Below, piece after piece: positions 34,288 through 43,179 of a stretch of DNA of 64,000 nucleotides; position 1 is the stretch's first letter, and each line of letters opens with the position of its first letter. The DNA comes from Opitutia bacterium (lineage in GTDB: Bacteria; Verrucomicrobiota; Verrucomicrobiia; Opitutales; Opitutaceae), in NCBI GenBank assembly GCA_947474365.1, contig CANJIU010000029.1, positions 1 to 64,000 of the forward strand, given 5' to 3'. The notes beneath the pieces are model-generated. The model made no database searches, was not told the DNA's origin, and was given only the letters and a program-made list of their open reading frames with translations. A program made the translations under genes and the position numbers.

Positions 34288-35574
34288 TCATCGCCGCACA
34301 AACCAGGGGCTGGTGCCTTCGTTGGTTTTGAAGAAACCGAGCAGGAGCGCCGTCGTTTTCTTCGTGCCGGCGTCGCTCGGATGCAGCTGATCCGCGCGCA
34401 CGTCGTTCTGGGTCCACGTCAGGCCGTCGATCTTGCGCGGCGTGTTGCCCTGCGCCCACAGATACGGGCCCCAGAGGACGAGCGGGGATTTCACCAGGCC
34501 GCGCGCGGGATCGAAGTTGAGCAGGGCGTCGCCGTTGATCTGGCTCTGTACCACCCACCGCGTACCGAAGCCCGACTCGTAGGCGAAGGGTTCGGGACTG
34601 CCGCTGGCGCGGCCTGACCATCCGCCAAACGTGCGGCTCGAGACGTAGACCACGCGCAAATTCGGATAGTGGTGGCGCGCGATGTTCAGGATCGACGTGA
34701 TGTCGGCCTGCAGCGCCCGCGCGTGTCCGGGAAAATCGCCGAAGGGCTTGGGGTTCGCCTCGACTTGCTTCAGCCAGCAGGCCTGCACCTGCAGCGGCGA
34801 AAGTCCGGCCGACTCGATGCGCGTGGCGAGCGTGGGCCAGGTGTCCTTTTCCATCCCGGAACTCGCGCGCTTTCCCTTGGGCATGTGCACGACGTCCATC
34901 TGCCGATCGAGCCTCTCCTGCTCGGCCTTGGGCAACACGTCGGAGCCGTCCCAGGCCCACATGACCGCCGAGCGCCCGCCAATGCAGCCGTTGACGATGA
35001 CCACCTGCGGCGATTTCTGCGGGTCGGCGTCGGCGGTGCGTTTGAAGTCTTCCGACTCGATCGACGAATTTGAAAAACCGATCGTGATGAGACCGATCTT
35101 GCCCGAGGCGGACGGTTCTCCCTTGGCATCGAGCGGACGGATCTTGGCCGACTCCTTCAAGTGCGCAGCCCGATGCGCGGCGGGCGGCTCGTTTTTTCTG
35201 CCGCCATAAAGACCACCATCCTCGCCTTTGTACGGTGCAGTCATGTCGGTGATGGGGATCAGATTGACCCAATCGTTTGGGTTCACCGGTTCAGACGGCA
35301 CGGCGGACGCCGCCTTGCCGGCTTTCCCTTTGCCTGCGCCGCCCGGTTGCTTGCCCTGAGTGCGCTCGCGGATGACTTGCTTCACGCGCTCGAGGTACGC
35401 CTGCTCCTCGGGCGTGAGCGCATCGCCTCGGTTGGATTTTTCCATCAATTGCCGGCCGCGCACGGGGTCGATGGGCGGCTCAGCGCCGACAAGCTGGCCG
35501 GGGGACGAGAAAATCATGATCGCACCGAGCGCCGCGAGGACGCCCAGCGTGAGGAGCTTGGGACACGAATTCAT
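34288..35574 (-). CDS. secreted SGNH-like hydrolase
   Basis: A 428-residue exported protein (signal MNSCPKLLTLGVLAALGAIM; cleavage near Ala31). After a Lys/Gly-rich segment (~77-90) the SGNH-like fold is suggested by a block I variant GFSNSS (where GDSL families have G-D-S), NGCIGG, SSRTFGG and the C-terminal D-x-L-H-P-S-D-A-G, matching block V Asp-x-x-His. It is probably a carbohydrate esterase or similar hydrolase; substrate unknown. It starts 10 bp after the stop of the GH141-like gene, so the two are a likely operon. Confidence 0.75.
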   Translation of the reverse strand: MNSCPKLLTLGVLAALGAIMIFSSPGQLVGAEPPIDPVRGRQLMEKSNRGDALTPEEQAYLERVKQVIRERTQGKQPGGAGKGKAGKAASAVPSEPVNPNDWVNLIPITDMTAPYKGEDGGLYGGRKNEPPAAHRAAHLKESAKIRPLDAKGEPSASGKIGLITIGFSNSSIESEDFKRTADADPQKSPQVVIVNGCIGGRSAVMWAWDGSDVLPKAEQERLDRQMDVVHMPKGKRASSGMEKDTWPTLATRIESAGLSPLQVQACWLKQVEANPKPFGDFPGHARALQADITSILNIARHHYPNLRVVYVSSRTFGGWSGRASGSPEPFAYESGFGTRWVVQSQINGDALLNFDPARGLVKSPLVLWGPYLWAQGNTPRKIDGLTWTQNDVRADQLHPSDAGTKKTTALLLGFFKTNEGTSPWFVRR

Positions 35575-35584
35575 TCGGTTGGGG

Positions 35585-38356
35585 TCAGGGAAGGGGAAGC
35601 GTCGGCATGGCGATGGTCAGTGTCGCCTGATTGCGCCGCACGGTGAGACGGATGGGCGCGCCTTTGGATTCGCGCAGCACGGTCTCGAGGTCGGTCGTGT
35701 CGCGGAGCGGCCGACCGTTGGCGGCGCTGAGGACGTCCGATGCCTGCAATCCGGCTCGCGCCGCCGCCGAATCGGCCGGAGCCTCACGCACAAAGAGCCC
35801 GACGTCCTGCCCGCCGGTCGCGTCGATCAAATCGCCATCGCCTGTGATCGGCAGGAGCGTCGAACCGAGCCAGGAATGGGTGGTGGACTTTTTTGCAATC
35901 GCCGCCGCCGTCGAACCAGTGACGAGCGCCTGCAGCCAGCTCGGTTTCGGCACCGCTGCCGCCGGTTCGAAGCGGACACTCTCCGCGAAGCCCACCGGCA
36001 CCCCGTCGCGAAATGTCCGCGCCGTCACCGTGGTCGCGCGGACGACGCGCAGCGGCTTCTCGTATCGAGGAGACGTCGCCGACACCTCGCTCCCATCGAG
36101 CGTGTAGTGCACCTCGCCGCCGCGGGCGTCGGCCGTGAGCGTGACGGCGACGGAGTCGACGAATTCGCCACCGCGGGGCGTGATGCGCGTCATGAGGTGG
36201 CCGAAGCCGTCCATCGGAAAATTCTTAAAACCCAGCGCGAGGGCGGGCGAGGTCGCGCGCACGTGGAAGTTACCGCCGAGCGGGTCGACAAATTGCGGAT
36301 CGGCGAAAACGGAGTTGCGGTCGCTGCCGCGCGCCTGCCAGGCCGCCCAGTCGTCGCTCTCGACGCGGAACGTTCGCGTGTTGGCGTTCCAGTAGAGGTT
36401 GTGGTCGAAACCGCCGGCCCAGGTTTCGGACTTCATGCGAATGGGACGGATCATCGCTGCCTCCGCCTCGCGTTGACCGGGCCGGGCCCCCGCGACGACC
36501 GTGATGTTTTTAAAAAAACGATCGTCCGACTCAGCCGGCCACACGTGAAATCCGAGGGGTACGGCCGAGACAAAGATGTTGTTCCACACCTTCCGGAAGA
36601 ATCCGTCGCGCAGCTTCAACGTCGAACCGAGCGAGAGGTTGTCGGTGATTTCGTAGCGGCTCGCGCCGTCATCGAGGTCGATGGTCCAGTTTCCAGCGGA
36701 GATGCTCGGGCGGTAATTCGCGATGCGATTGTGGCGGATGATCGTCGCATCGAGCGCATCGAGCGCGACCAGTTCCTTGCGGAGGCCGCCCTCTTTGAGC
36801 CACATCCGGTCGCGGCCCCACGCATTGAACGGGCCGTGCTCGCCGGTCTCCCGGATCGTGTCCCAGATGTCGCAATCGGCGACGACGTGTCCTCCCCACG
36901 TGCCGTCGTTGAGGCAGATGCCGGCGCGCGCCGTCCCGTGAATCGTACACTGGCGCACGGTGATGCGGTGGCTCTTCGAGATGAAGACGCCCGCGACTTG
37001 TTTGCCGAATTCGCCGATCTCCGACATCGCGCAATTCTCCACCAGACAGTCGGCCGGATAATCCGATGTCAGCGGACCGGGCGTGTGATCGATTTTGGCG
37101 GGATCGGAAATCCACGGGCGCCTGTGCAAATCCGGATCGTCCCACGTTTGGTAGTTGCGGACCGCGGCGGGCGAGCCGACCAGCGCCACGGCGGAATCGC
37201 CGGTGTGGAAGAACCGGCTGCTACGGACTGCGACGCGACGGTTGTAGTTGCTCAGAAATACGGCGTTTCCTCCCACGTGGTCGAAGTCGCAATCCTCGAT
37301 CGCGACGTCCTCGGCGCCCTCGAGCAGAATCGCACCGCCCCGGTGGATCGCCCAGTCGCCGCGGCCCACCGGCTCGTACGGCTCCATGAAGGTCAACCCA
37401 GTCTGGGTGAATGTGAGGCCGCGGAAGACAACGTGCCGCACCGGTGACGCTGCCGAGCCACGGATCACGACGAGATCCTTGAGCACGACGGCCTCGAAGT
37501 GCGCGTTGGCAGGGTCGATGCCGGCCGGCGGCAGCCAATACAGTGTGCGACTTTGCGCGTCGTGAAACCATTCGCCGGGCGCGTCGAGTTCCTCGAGAAT
37601 GTTTTCGACATAGATCGGCGATGCCGCCTCGCGGGCACGCCCGAGACCCTGCGCGCGCTGCAATTGCCAGCCGCCCTCGCCGAGCAGCAGGCGGTTCTGC
37701 GCGGGATCGGTGCCGGCGATGCGATACTGCAGGTTGCCCCAATTGTGGCTCTGGAAACCGTGGACGATGCCCGTCGTGGGACTCTGCCACTCGCGCGGTG
37801 AAAACGTTGCGGGGTCGTAGGTGATCGAGCGGTCGGGCCGCTTGTTGGTGCCGTCGGCGATCGCCACATAGCTCGGACCGCCGCGGAGCGGGTTGGTCGG
37901 ATCAAGATTCGGAAACCTGGCGCGAACTTGTCGGGTGCCGTTCACGAACAACTGATCGAAGGCGAGGCCGTCCGGCACGGCGGACTGCAGGATGCCGTCG
38001 TGCCAGGGTTTCCACTGGGGGTGAAAGGCGACGCTTCCCGTCAGGCGCACGACGGCGCCGGGTGCGGCAGTCCAGGTCACCGGTGCATCGGGCCGGCCGG
38101 AATCTTCCGCCGTGAGCGTGAGGGTTTTCGCGAGCCGGTAAGTGCCCGCGGCAAGTTCGATCGTGATGGGGTCGGAAGAAATTCTTTTCAACTCGCGGAC
38201 GGCGGACTGCGCCCGAGCGAGGGAGGCAAAGGGGCGGGTCGGGGTTCCGTCAGCGTCGTCCTGGCCGTTGGGGGCAACGTGCACGATGGACGCGGCGGAG
38301 ACCGCCGGCAGAGCCGCCGAAAGAAAAAGTATGAGCCGGACAAGCGCGAGCCTCAT
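35585..38356 (-). CDS. GH141-like right-handed beta-helix protein with C-terminal PDZ domain
   Basis: A 923-residue exported protein. After the signal peptide (1-21) the opening HVAPNGQDDADGTPTRPFASL and the long beta-helix with repeated VVFRGLTF, EDCDFDHVGGNAVFLS and RSSRFFHTGDSAV turns match GH141-type (alpha-L-fucosidase/xylanase) or related polysaccharide enzymes. A chitobiase-C-like module (~720-775; GGEVHYTLDGSEVSATSPRY) follows, and the last ~110 residues contain a PDZ domain (GLFVREAPADSAAARAGLQASDVLSANG then LETVLRESKG). PDZ on a beta-helix glycosidase is unusual and may localise or oligomerise it. Operon with the SGNH gene. GH141 assignment is by pattern recognition, not alignment. 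Confidence 0.72.
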   Translation of the reverse strand: MRLALVRLILFLSAALPAVSAASIVHVAPNGQDDADGTPTRPFASLARAQSAVRELKRISSDPITIELAAGTYRLAKTLTLTAEDSGRPDAPVTWTAAPGAVVRLTGSVAFHPQWKPWHDGILQSAVPDGLAFDQLFVNGTRQVRARFPNLDPTNPLRGGPSYVAIADGTNKRPDRSITYDPATFSPREWQSPTTGIVHGFQSHNWGNLQYRIAGTDPAQNRLLLGEGGWQLQRAQGLGRAREAASPIYVENILEELDAPGEWFHDAQSRTLYWLPPAGIDPANAHFEAVVLKDLVVIRGSAASPVRHVVFRGLTFTQTGLTFMEPYEPVGRGDWAIHRGGAILLEGAEDVAIEDCDFDHVGGNAVFLSNYNRRVAVRSSRFFHTGDSAVALVGSPAAVRNYQTWDDPDLHRRPWISDPAKIDHTPGPLTSDYPADCLVENCAMSEIGEFGKQVAGVFISKSHRITVRQCTIHGTARAGICLNDGTWGGHVVADCDIWDTIRETGEHGPFNAWGRDRMWLKEGGLRKELVALDALDATIIRHNRIANYRPSISAGNWTIDLDDGASRYEITDNLSLGSTLKLRDGFFRKVWNNIFVSAVPLGFHVWPAESDDRFFKNITVVAGARPGQREAEAAMIRPIRMKSETWAGGFDHNLYWNANTRTFRVESDDWAAWQARGSDRNSVFADPQFVDPLGGNFHVRATSPALALGFKNFPMDGFGHLMTRITPRGGEFVDSVAVTLTADARGGEVHYTLDGSEVSATSPRYEKPLRVVRATTVTARTFRDGVPVGFAESVRFEPAAAVPKPSWLQALVTGSTAAAIAKKSTTHSWLGSTLLPITGDGDLIDATGGQDVGLFVREAPADSAAARAGLQASDVLSAANGRPLRDTTDLETVLRESKGAPIRLTVRRNQATLTIAMPTLPLP

Positions 38357-38457
38357 GCCCGCACGGTAGTGACGGCCGTCGGACAGGCAACAGAGACGCC
38401 AGCCGGGAAATTTCCCAATACGGCAACCGCAACCGAAGCACCTCGGGGCCCATAATA

Positions 38458-38599
38458 GGGTCAGGTTGGGGCAACGGATTTAAGCGCCGCCTACCATCGA
38501 TTCCTCTCCCGCCGATCTCAAAGGGAGGCGCTAATGTGGCGACGGGCGTAAGCAATCGTCCGAGCGATGGTTCTCATATTACGATTCTCAACCTGACCC
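38458..38599. mobile_element. MITE-like element upstream of a glycosidase-like gene
   Basis: A 142-bp stretch with terminal inverted repeats GGGTCAGGTTG/CAACCTGACCC (11 bp perfect; 38458-38468 and 38589-38599) and inner pairs ACCATCG/CGATGGT (38493-38499 and 38565-38571). It is in the 297-bp gap between the divergent genes at 38356 and 38654, ending 54 bp before the latter's start, so it overlaps its promoter. GGGTCAGG-type palindromes resemble those linked to REP-associated tyrosine transposases; that link is inference. Confidence 0.65.
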
Positions 38600-38653
38600 G
38601 TTCCGGTTTGCATAGGGCGGTGAGCCTAGGAATAACCGGGTCTCCTCCCCCCG

Positions 38654-40216
38654 ATGAATCGACGCACTTTTATCCAGTCGGCCGCCGGTGTCGGTGGCGC
38701 CGTTTTCTTTGGCGGCGCACCCACGTCCGGAATGGCGCAGACGCCGTCCACCCTCAAGGTGCCCGCCGATCGCGTCACCGCCATCGGAGGCCGTGCCCAG
38801 TTGTTCGTCGATCGCCATCTCGTCGACGACGCGCAGGGCATCCAATTCGTTGTCCACCCGGCTCGCAAGCATCCGCTCAATCCCCTCGTGGTGGCCGACC
38901 AGCCGTGGGAAGGCTGGTGGGTGCGCATGCTGGGCGGGTCCACGCTCTACGACGAGGAGGAACAGGTGTTCAAGATGTGGTACACGAGCGTGAGCAGGTG
39001 TTTTCCGAAGTTTGCCGTCCACTTCGCGAAAAGCCGCGATGGGGTGCACTGGGAGAAGCCGCTGGTCGGCACGCTCCAATGCCCGGGCCATCTGCGGCAC
39101 AATGCCGTGCTCACGAATGTGGAGACGCTCAGCGTTTATCTCGATTATTCCGAACCGAACCCGGCGCACCGCTACAAGATGATCGGCTTCGACAATCGCA
39201 TTACATCGGGAGGCGCGGCACAGGCGTTTGTCTCTCCCGATGGCCTCGTCTGGACGCCCCTGAGCGACCAGCCGGGTTTTGCCTCGAGCGACGTCATGAC
39301 GGCATTCTTCGATCGCGGGCGGAAAAATTACGTCGCCTTTCCCAAGGTGCCGACCGTCGTCAGGGGAGTGCGGCGGCGGTGCTTCGGCCAGACGACGAGT
39401 ACAGACCTCGTGCAGTGGGCGGAAACAAGGATGGCCTTTGTGCCCGATGAGCGTGACGACGAAGGCACGCTGGCGCGGCTCGAACCGGCGCGCCCGCTTC
39501 TCCGGTCACCGGTCGACCCGGCGCTGATGCGGACCGAGATTTACGGCATCAGCACGCATCAAACGGAGAGCCATGTGCTCGCGTTTCCGTGGATCTTCTC
39601 GGTCAGCGGCCATCCGCCGGGGTCGACGAAAGACGAGGGCGTTTGCGAGCTCCAACTCGCCAGTTCGCGCGACCTGCGCACCTGGGACCGGCCGTATCGC
39701 ACGGCGTTGGTGCCGCGGGGGCCGATCGGGGCGTGGGATTGTGCGTTTGTGACCGGATCCGCGCAGGCGTTTCGATACGGGGACGAAGTGCGGCTCTATT
39801 ATTCAGCCCAGAACTATCCGCATGCCCATCCCGCCTCCAAGACCGACCCCGGCCCGGGCAGCAAGCTGACTCGCGCCATCGGTCTCGCCACCTGGCCCGT
39901 CGACCGCTTCGTCTCGGCTGATGCCGCGCCGGAAGGTGGGAGGATCATCACGACGCCGGTTCGTTTCGCCGGCAACTGGCTTGAGTTGAACCTATGCTGC
40001 AAGAGCCAAGGCTACGCTCGCGTGCAGGTGCTCGATGCGTCCGGCAAAGCAATCGAGGGCCGGGGGCTTTCGGATCCGATCTCAGCGGATTCGCTGCGCC
40101 ACACTGTGACGTGGAATCGCGGAAACTCGGACGTGAGCGCGCTGCAGGGACGGCCGGTGCGGCTTCGGTTCGAGCTGAACCACACGGAACTCTATTCGTT
40201 CGGATTCCGTACCTGA
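38654..40216 (+). CDS. Tat-exported five-bladed-propeller glycosidase-like protein
   Basis: A 520-residue protein with a Tat signal (N-R-R-T-F-I-Q-S-A-A-G). The fold shows repeated blades with FVSPDGLVWTPLS, SRDLRTWDRPYRT and KSRDGVHWEKP, the D-G-x-x-W turns typical of GH32/GH43/GH130-like propellers. The first blade carries AQLFVDRHLVDDAQGIQF. The C-terminal ~100 residues form a separate beta-sandwich (LELNLCCKSQGYARVQVLDASG; VRLRFELNHTELYSF). Exact family and activity are uncertain; many Verrucomicrobia homologues are unannotated. MITE-like DNA lies just upstream. Confidence 0.72.
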   Translation: MNRRTFIQSAAGVGGAVFFGGAPTSGMAQTPSTLKVPADRVTAIGGRAQLFVDRHLVDDAQGIQFVVHPARKHPLNPLVVADQPWEGWWVRMLGGSTLYDEEEQVFKMWYTSVSRCFPKFAVHFAKSRDGVHWEKPLVGTLQCPGHLRHNAVLTNVETLSVYLDYSEPNPAHRYKMIGFDNRITSGGAAQAFVSPDGLVWTPLSDQPGFASSDVMTAFFDRGRKNYVAFPKVPTVVRGVRRRCFGQTTSTDLVQWAETRMAFVPDERDDEGTLARLEPARPLLRSPVDPALMRTEIYGISTHQTESHVLAFPWIFSVSGHPPGSTKDEGVCELQLASSRDLRTWDRPYRTALVPRGPIGAWDCAFVTGSAQAFRYGDEVRLYYSAQNYPHAHPASKTDPGPGSKLTRAIGLATWPVDRFVSADAAPEGGRIITTPVRFAGNWLELNLCCKSQGYARVQVLDASGKAIEGRGLSDPISADSLRHTVTWNRGNSDVSALQGRPVRLRFELNHTELYSFGFRT

Positions 40217-40271
40217 GGTGTGGCGGAAACGGTGCCAATCGGACCGTGGCGCGCCGCGCGGTGCCAATGAT

Positions 40272-43118
40272 TCAGTAGGTCACCGTCACACTCGTGATGA
40301 TCTGCCGCGGATCGGTCCAGCGCGTGTAGCGGTAGGCGGTGCCTTGATCGGTCGTCTTGTCGAACAGGTTGTTCACGTTGACCTGCGCGGTCCACGCGTA
40401 GCTGCGCCACTTGCTGCGGTAGCTCACGAACGGGCTCACGACGTACTGGTTGTCGGTGACTTTTTTCGGCAACACCTCCTGGCCGCCCACCGCGATCGCC
40501 GCCCAGTCTTTGCCGAAGATCCGCCGCACTGATCCGCCAACCGCCAGTCCGCGCAGTGGGCCTTGGACAAAACTGTAGCGCGTCGTCAGGTTGGCCGTCT
40601 TCCGCCCGGAGCTGGAGTCCGCCGCTTCCTGATCAGCGATGAATTGCTGCGTGACGGTGGTGGCGTTGTCCGCATTGAGCCCGCGCCGCGCCGCGGTCGC
40701 CTTTGCCTCGGAGAGCTTCGCGCGCAGCAGCGGATAAAAACGTGTGAACGAGATTTCGTTGCGGCCAAACGAGCCGCGCGCCGTCCAGTTGCGCGTCAGG
40801 TTCGTCACGAGCTCCACCTCAAATCCCTTGGTGCCGCGGTCGCGGTAATCGGTCGTGTTCACGAATGGAACCGCGAGCAAAGGGTTGAGCTCCGCACTGA
40901 CAGGGGCGCTGACCGCGCTGCTGATGTTCTCCGCGGTGTTCTGAAAATAGGTGAGGTTCAGGCTGACGCGCTGATCGAGCAGGTTGAACCGCACGCTGTA
41001 GTCGGTGCCCTCGCCGGTGTGCGGCGCGAGGGCGCGGCCGTTGAGATCGAGGCCGAAGTTGTCGCTGAAGAGCGTCGACTCGAAGTAGCCACCTGTGAGT
41101 GACACCCACGGTGTGACGTGCCAGACGACGCCGTAGGTCTGGTTGGTCACCCATTGATCGGAGAACGGCACGAGCGGAACGCCGACGTAGCCGGTGCCGT
41201 TGTTGGGGATCAGGTTACCCGCGAGATCGACGAAGCGCTGCTCGTTGGTCGCGGGGTCGTTGACGAGCGGCTTGAACGCGTCCTGCTGCCAGTGGTCGCG
41301 GCTCAGGCCGACGCTTGAGCGGACCCGGCCGCCGAAGTAGGAGCCGAGCACGTTGAGCGAACCGGAGGTGAGGCTCTGGTCGAAGCGCTGGCTGCCGCCG
41401 CCGTGGGTGAAGCGAAAGTCGGTGGTCACTCCCGGCTGCTGCGGATTGGCGAGCGCGGCCTCGCTGTTTCCGTCCTTCAGGTAGTGGTAATAATAAAACA
41501 GGTTGTTCGAGTAGAACGACGCGTTGCCCGTGTAGCCGCGGCGCAGGATCTCCTCGCGGGAGAGCGAGCGGGTGAACGTGTCCTTGTAGTAGCTTTCGTG
41601 CCGGTAGCCGCCGCTGAACACGAGGCGTTGCTCGATCGACCACGGGAGGTGCGCGTCGTAAACCGCCACGCCGCGGAAATTCTGGATGTCGTGGCCGTCG
41701 ATGATCGTGACGGGATTGTGGACCGAGTAGTATTGCTCGAAGCGTGGATTCGTGAGGAGCCGCGCGCGTGTCGGGTCGGTCGGATCCGGGAGATTCGGAT
41801 TCACGTCGATCATCAGGTCGCGGATGCCGACGCCGGCGACGTTGCCGTTGAAGACGTTGATGCGGCGCGTGTCGTCCTTCTGGCCATTGTTCGCGAACAA
41901 CACGCTGAAGCGATCGGTGAACGCGTGGCGGAATTCGAGGGTGTAGGCGTGGAATTTCGAGTTCAGCTTGTTGTCGGGTCCGCCCCAATCCTGGCCGCGC
42001 GGCACGATCTTCTCCGAAACGCCGACGATGGGGTAGCGCAGCGGATTCACCGGATCAGTGCCGGTCGCGACCGCGGCGCCGATCTGGACCATCGAGCTGC
42101 GGAACACCGCGGTCGGTGTCGATTGCAGACTGTAGATGCGGCCGTCGATCAGGCCGAAGAGATGATCGACGCCGGTGGCGGGACGAATCTGTTGCATGCC
42201 GACGCCGTTGGTCTGCACGCCGGCGCGAACCGGATCGGCGTCGAGGACGGTCGTGCCCGTGCCGCGGATGTAGGCGGCCGTCTGGTCGTCGAGGACGACG
42301 TGGCTAAAGCCCTCAAATTGATTGCCGTTTTCATAACTGAAATCGATCACCGTGCGGTGGTGCTTGAACGGCTCCCAGCGCACCGCGCCCGCGTAGCCGC
42401 GGAGGTCCGTGCCAGCGCGCTGCCGCGATGTTTCGTTCTCGGCGCGGATGGCGTTGAGCCGCACCGCTACACCTGTCGTGCCCAATGGCTGGTTCACGTC
42501 GAGCGAGGTGCGCTGGCTGCCCCAGTCGTCATAGCGGATTTGCGCGGTGACCTCGCGCTTCGCCTTGGCGCGCTTGGTCGTGATGTTGATGATGCCGCCG
42601 ACGTCGACGTCGCCGAAGGCGAGTCCGCCGGGGCCGCGGGAGAACTCGATCCGCTCGGTGTTGTAGATGTCCTGCGGCATGTACCACGGGAAGCCGTCGC
42701 GGAGCTGGCGAATCGACGCGAGTCCGCGGAAACTGATCTGGTTGCCCGAACGCGAGCCGATGGCGGCGCCGCGGGTGCCGGAGTCGTTGAAGAGGTTCTC
42801 GGCGTTGGTCGCGAATTCGACCGCATCGAGGAAATTGTTGACGGCGATGTCCTGGAGAAACTCCTGCGTCATCACCGAGATCGAGTTGGGCAGGTTTTCG
42901 AGTTTCTCGTTGGTGCGCGTGCCGGTCAGGGCGGATGCGGCGGAGTAGCCGAGATCTTTTTCCGCCGTGACCTCGAAGACCGACAATTGGACGGCGGCTT
43001 CGGCGCTGGGCTTGGCGGGTGGCGGGGGCGGGACGGTTTGAGCGGTCGCCGCTAGGGAGGTGGCGAGGAGGAGCGCGAGAATCGGGCGGTTACGCGCGGA
43101 AGTAGAGAAGGAGAGCAT
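40272..43118 (-). CDS. TonB-dependent outer membrane receptor 1
   Basis: A 948-residue outer membrane receptor from the ATG at 43118 (signal MLSFSTSARNRPILALLLATSLAA). The mature N-terminus has LSVFEVTAEKDLGY, the Opitutaceae-type TonB-box region, followed by the plug (NLPNSISVMTQEFLQDI; RIEFSRGPGGLAFGD, giving way to GGIINITTKRA) and the 22-strand barrel, ending in an aromatic-poor VTVTY. It imports ligands using TonB energy, here probably glycan fragments. It follows a sulfatase (61 bp), a PQQ-like and a DUF3604-like gene on the same strand, as the last gene of a probable operon. No SusD partner. Confidence 0.93.
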   Translation of the reverse strand: MLSFSTSARNRPILALLLATSLAATAQTVPPPPPAKPSAEAAVQLSVFEVTAEKDLGYSAASALTGTRTNEKLENLPNSISVMTQEFLQDIAVNNFLDAVEFATNAENLFNDSGTRGAAIGSRSGNQISFRGLASIRQLRDGFPWYMPQDIYNTERIEFSRGPGGLAFGDVDVGGIINITTKRAKAKREVTAQIRYDDWGSQRTSLDVNQPLGTTGVAVRLNAIRAENETSRQRAGTDLRGYAGAVRWEPFKHHRTVIDFSYENGNQFEGFSHVVLDDQTAAYIRGTGTTVLDADPVRAGVQTNGVGMQQIRPATGVDHLFGLIDGRIYSLQSTPTAVFRSSMVQIGAAVATGTDPVNPLRYPIVGVSEKIVPRGQDWGGPDNKLNSKFHAYTLEFRHAFTDRFSVLFANNGQKDDTRRINVFNGNVAGVGIRDLMIDVNPNLPDPTDPTRARLLTNPRFEQYYSVHNPVTIIDGHDIQNFRGVAVYDAHLPWSIEQRLVFSGGYRHESYYKDTFTRSLSREEILRRGYTGNASFYSNNLFYYYHYLKDGNSEAALANPQQPGVTTDFRFTHGGGSQRFDQSLTSGSLNVLGSYFGGRVRSSVGLSRDHWQQDAFKPLVNDPATNEQRFVDLAGNLIPNNGTGYVGVPLVPFSDQWVTNQTYGVVWHVTPWVSLTGGYFESTLFSDNFGLDLNGRALAPHTGEGTDYSVRFNLLDQRVSLNLTYFQNTAENISSAVSAPVSAELNPLLAVPFVNTTDYRDRGTKGFEVELVTNLTRNWTARGSFGRNEISFTRFYPLLRAKLSEAKATAARRGLNADNATTVTQQFIADQEAADSSSGRKTANLTTRYSFVQGPLRGLAVGGSVRRIFGKDWAAIAVGGQEVLPKKVTDNQYVVSPFVSYRSKWRSYAWTAQVNVNNLFDKTTDQGTAYRYTRWTDPRQIITSVTVTY

Positions 43119-43179
43119 GGAGCGAGGCGGGAGATGATGGGGTCGCGCGCTCACACGCGCGGCCGAGTCCGATTGGTCA

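Noticed and set aside
35360-37447. A 695-codon plus-strand frame opposite the beta-helix and SGNH genes.
   Set aside because: Antisense shadow; the minus-strand genes have signal peptides and family motifs.
40217-40271. Repeated GGTGCCAAT words before the TonB receptor stop as a regulatory site.
   Set aside because: Only two short copies in a 55-bp gap between convergent genes; likely chance.
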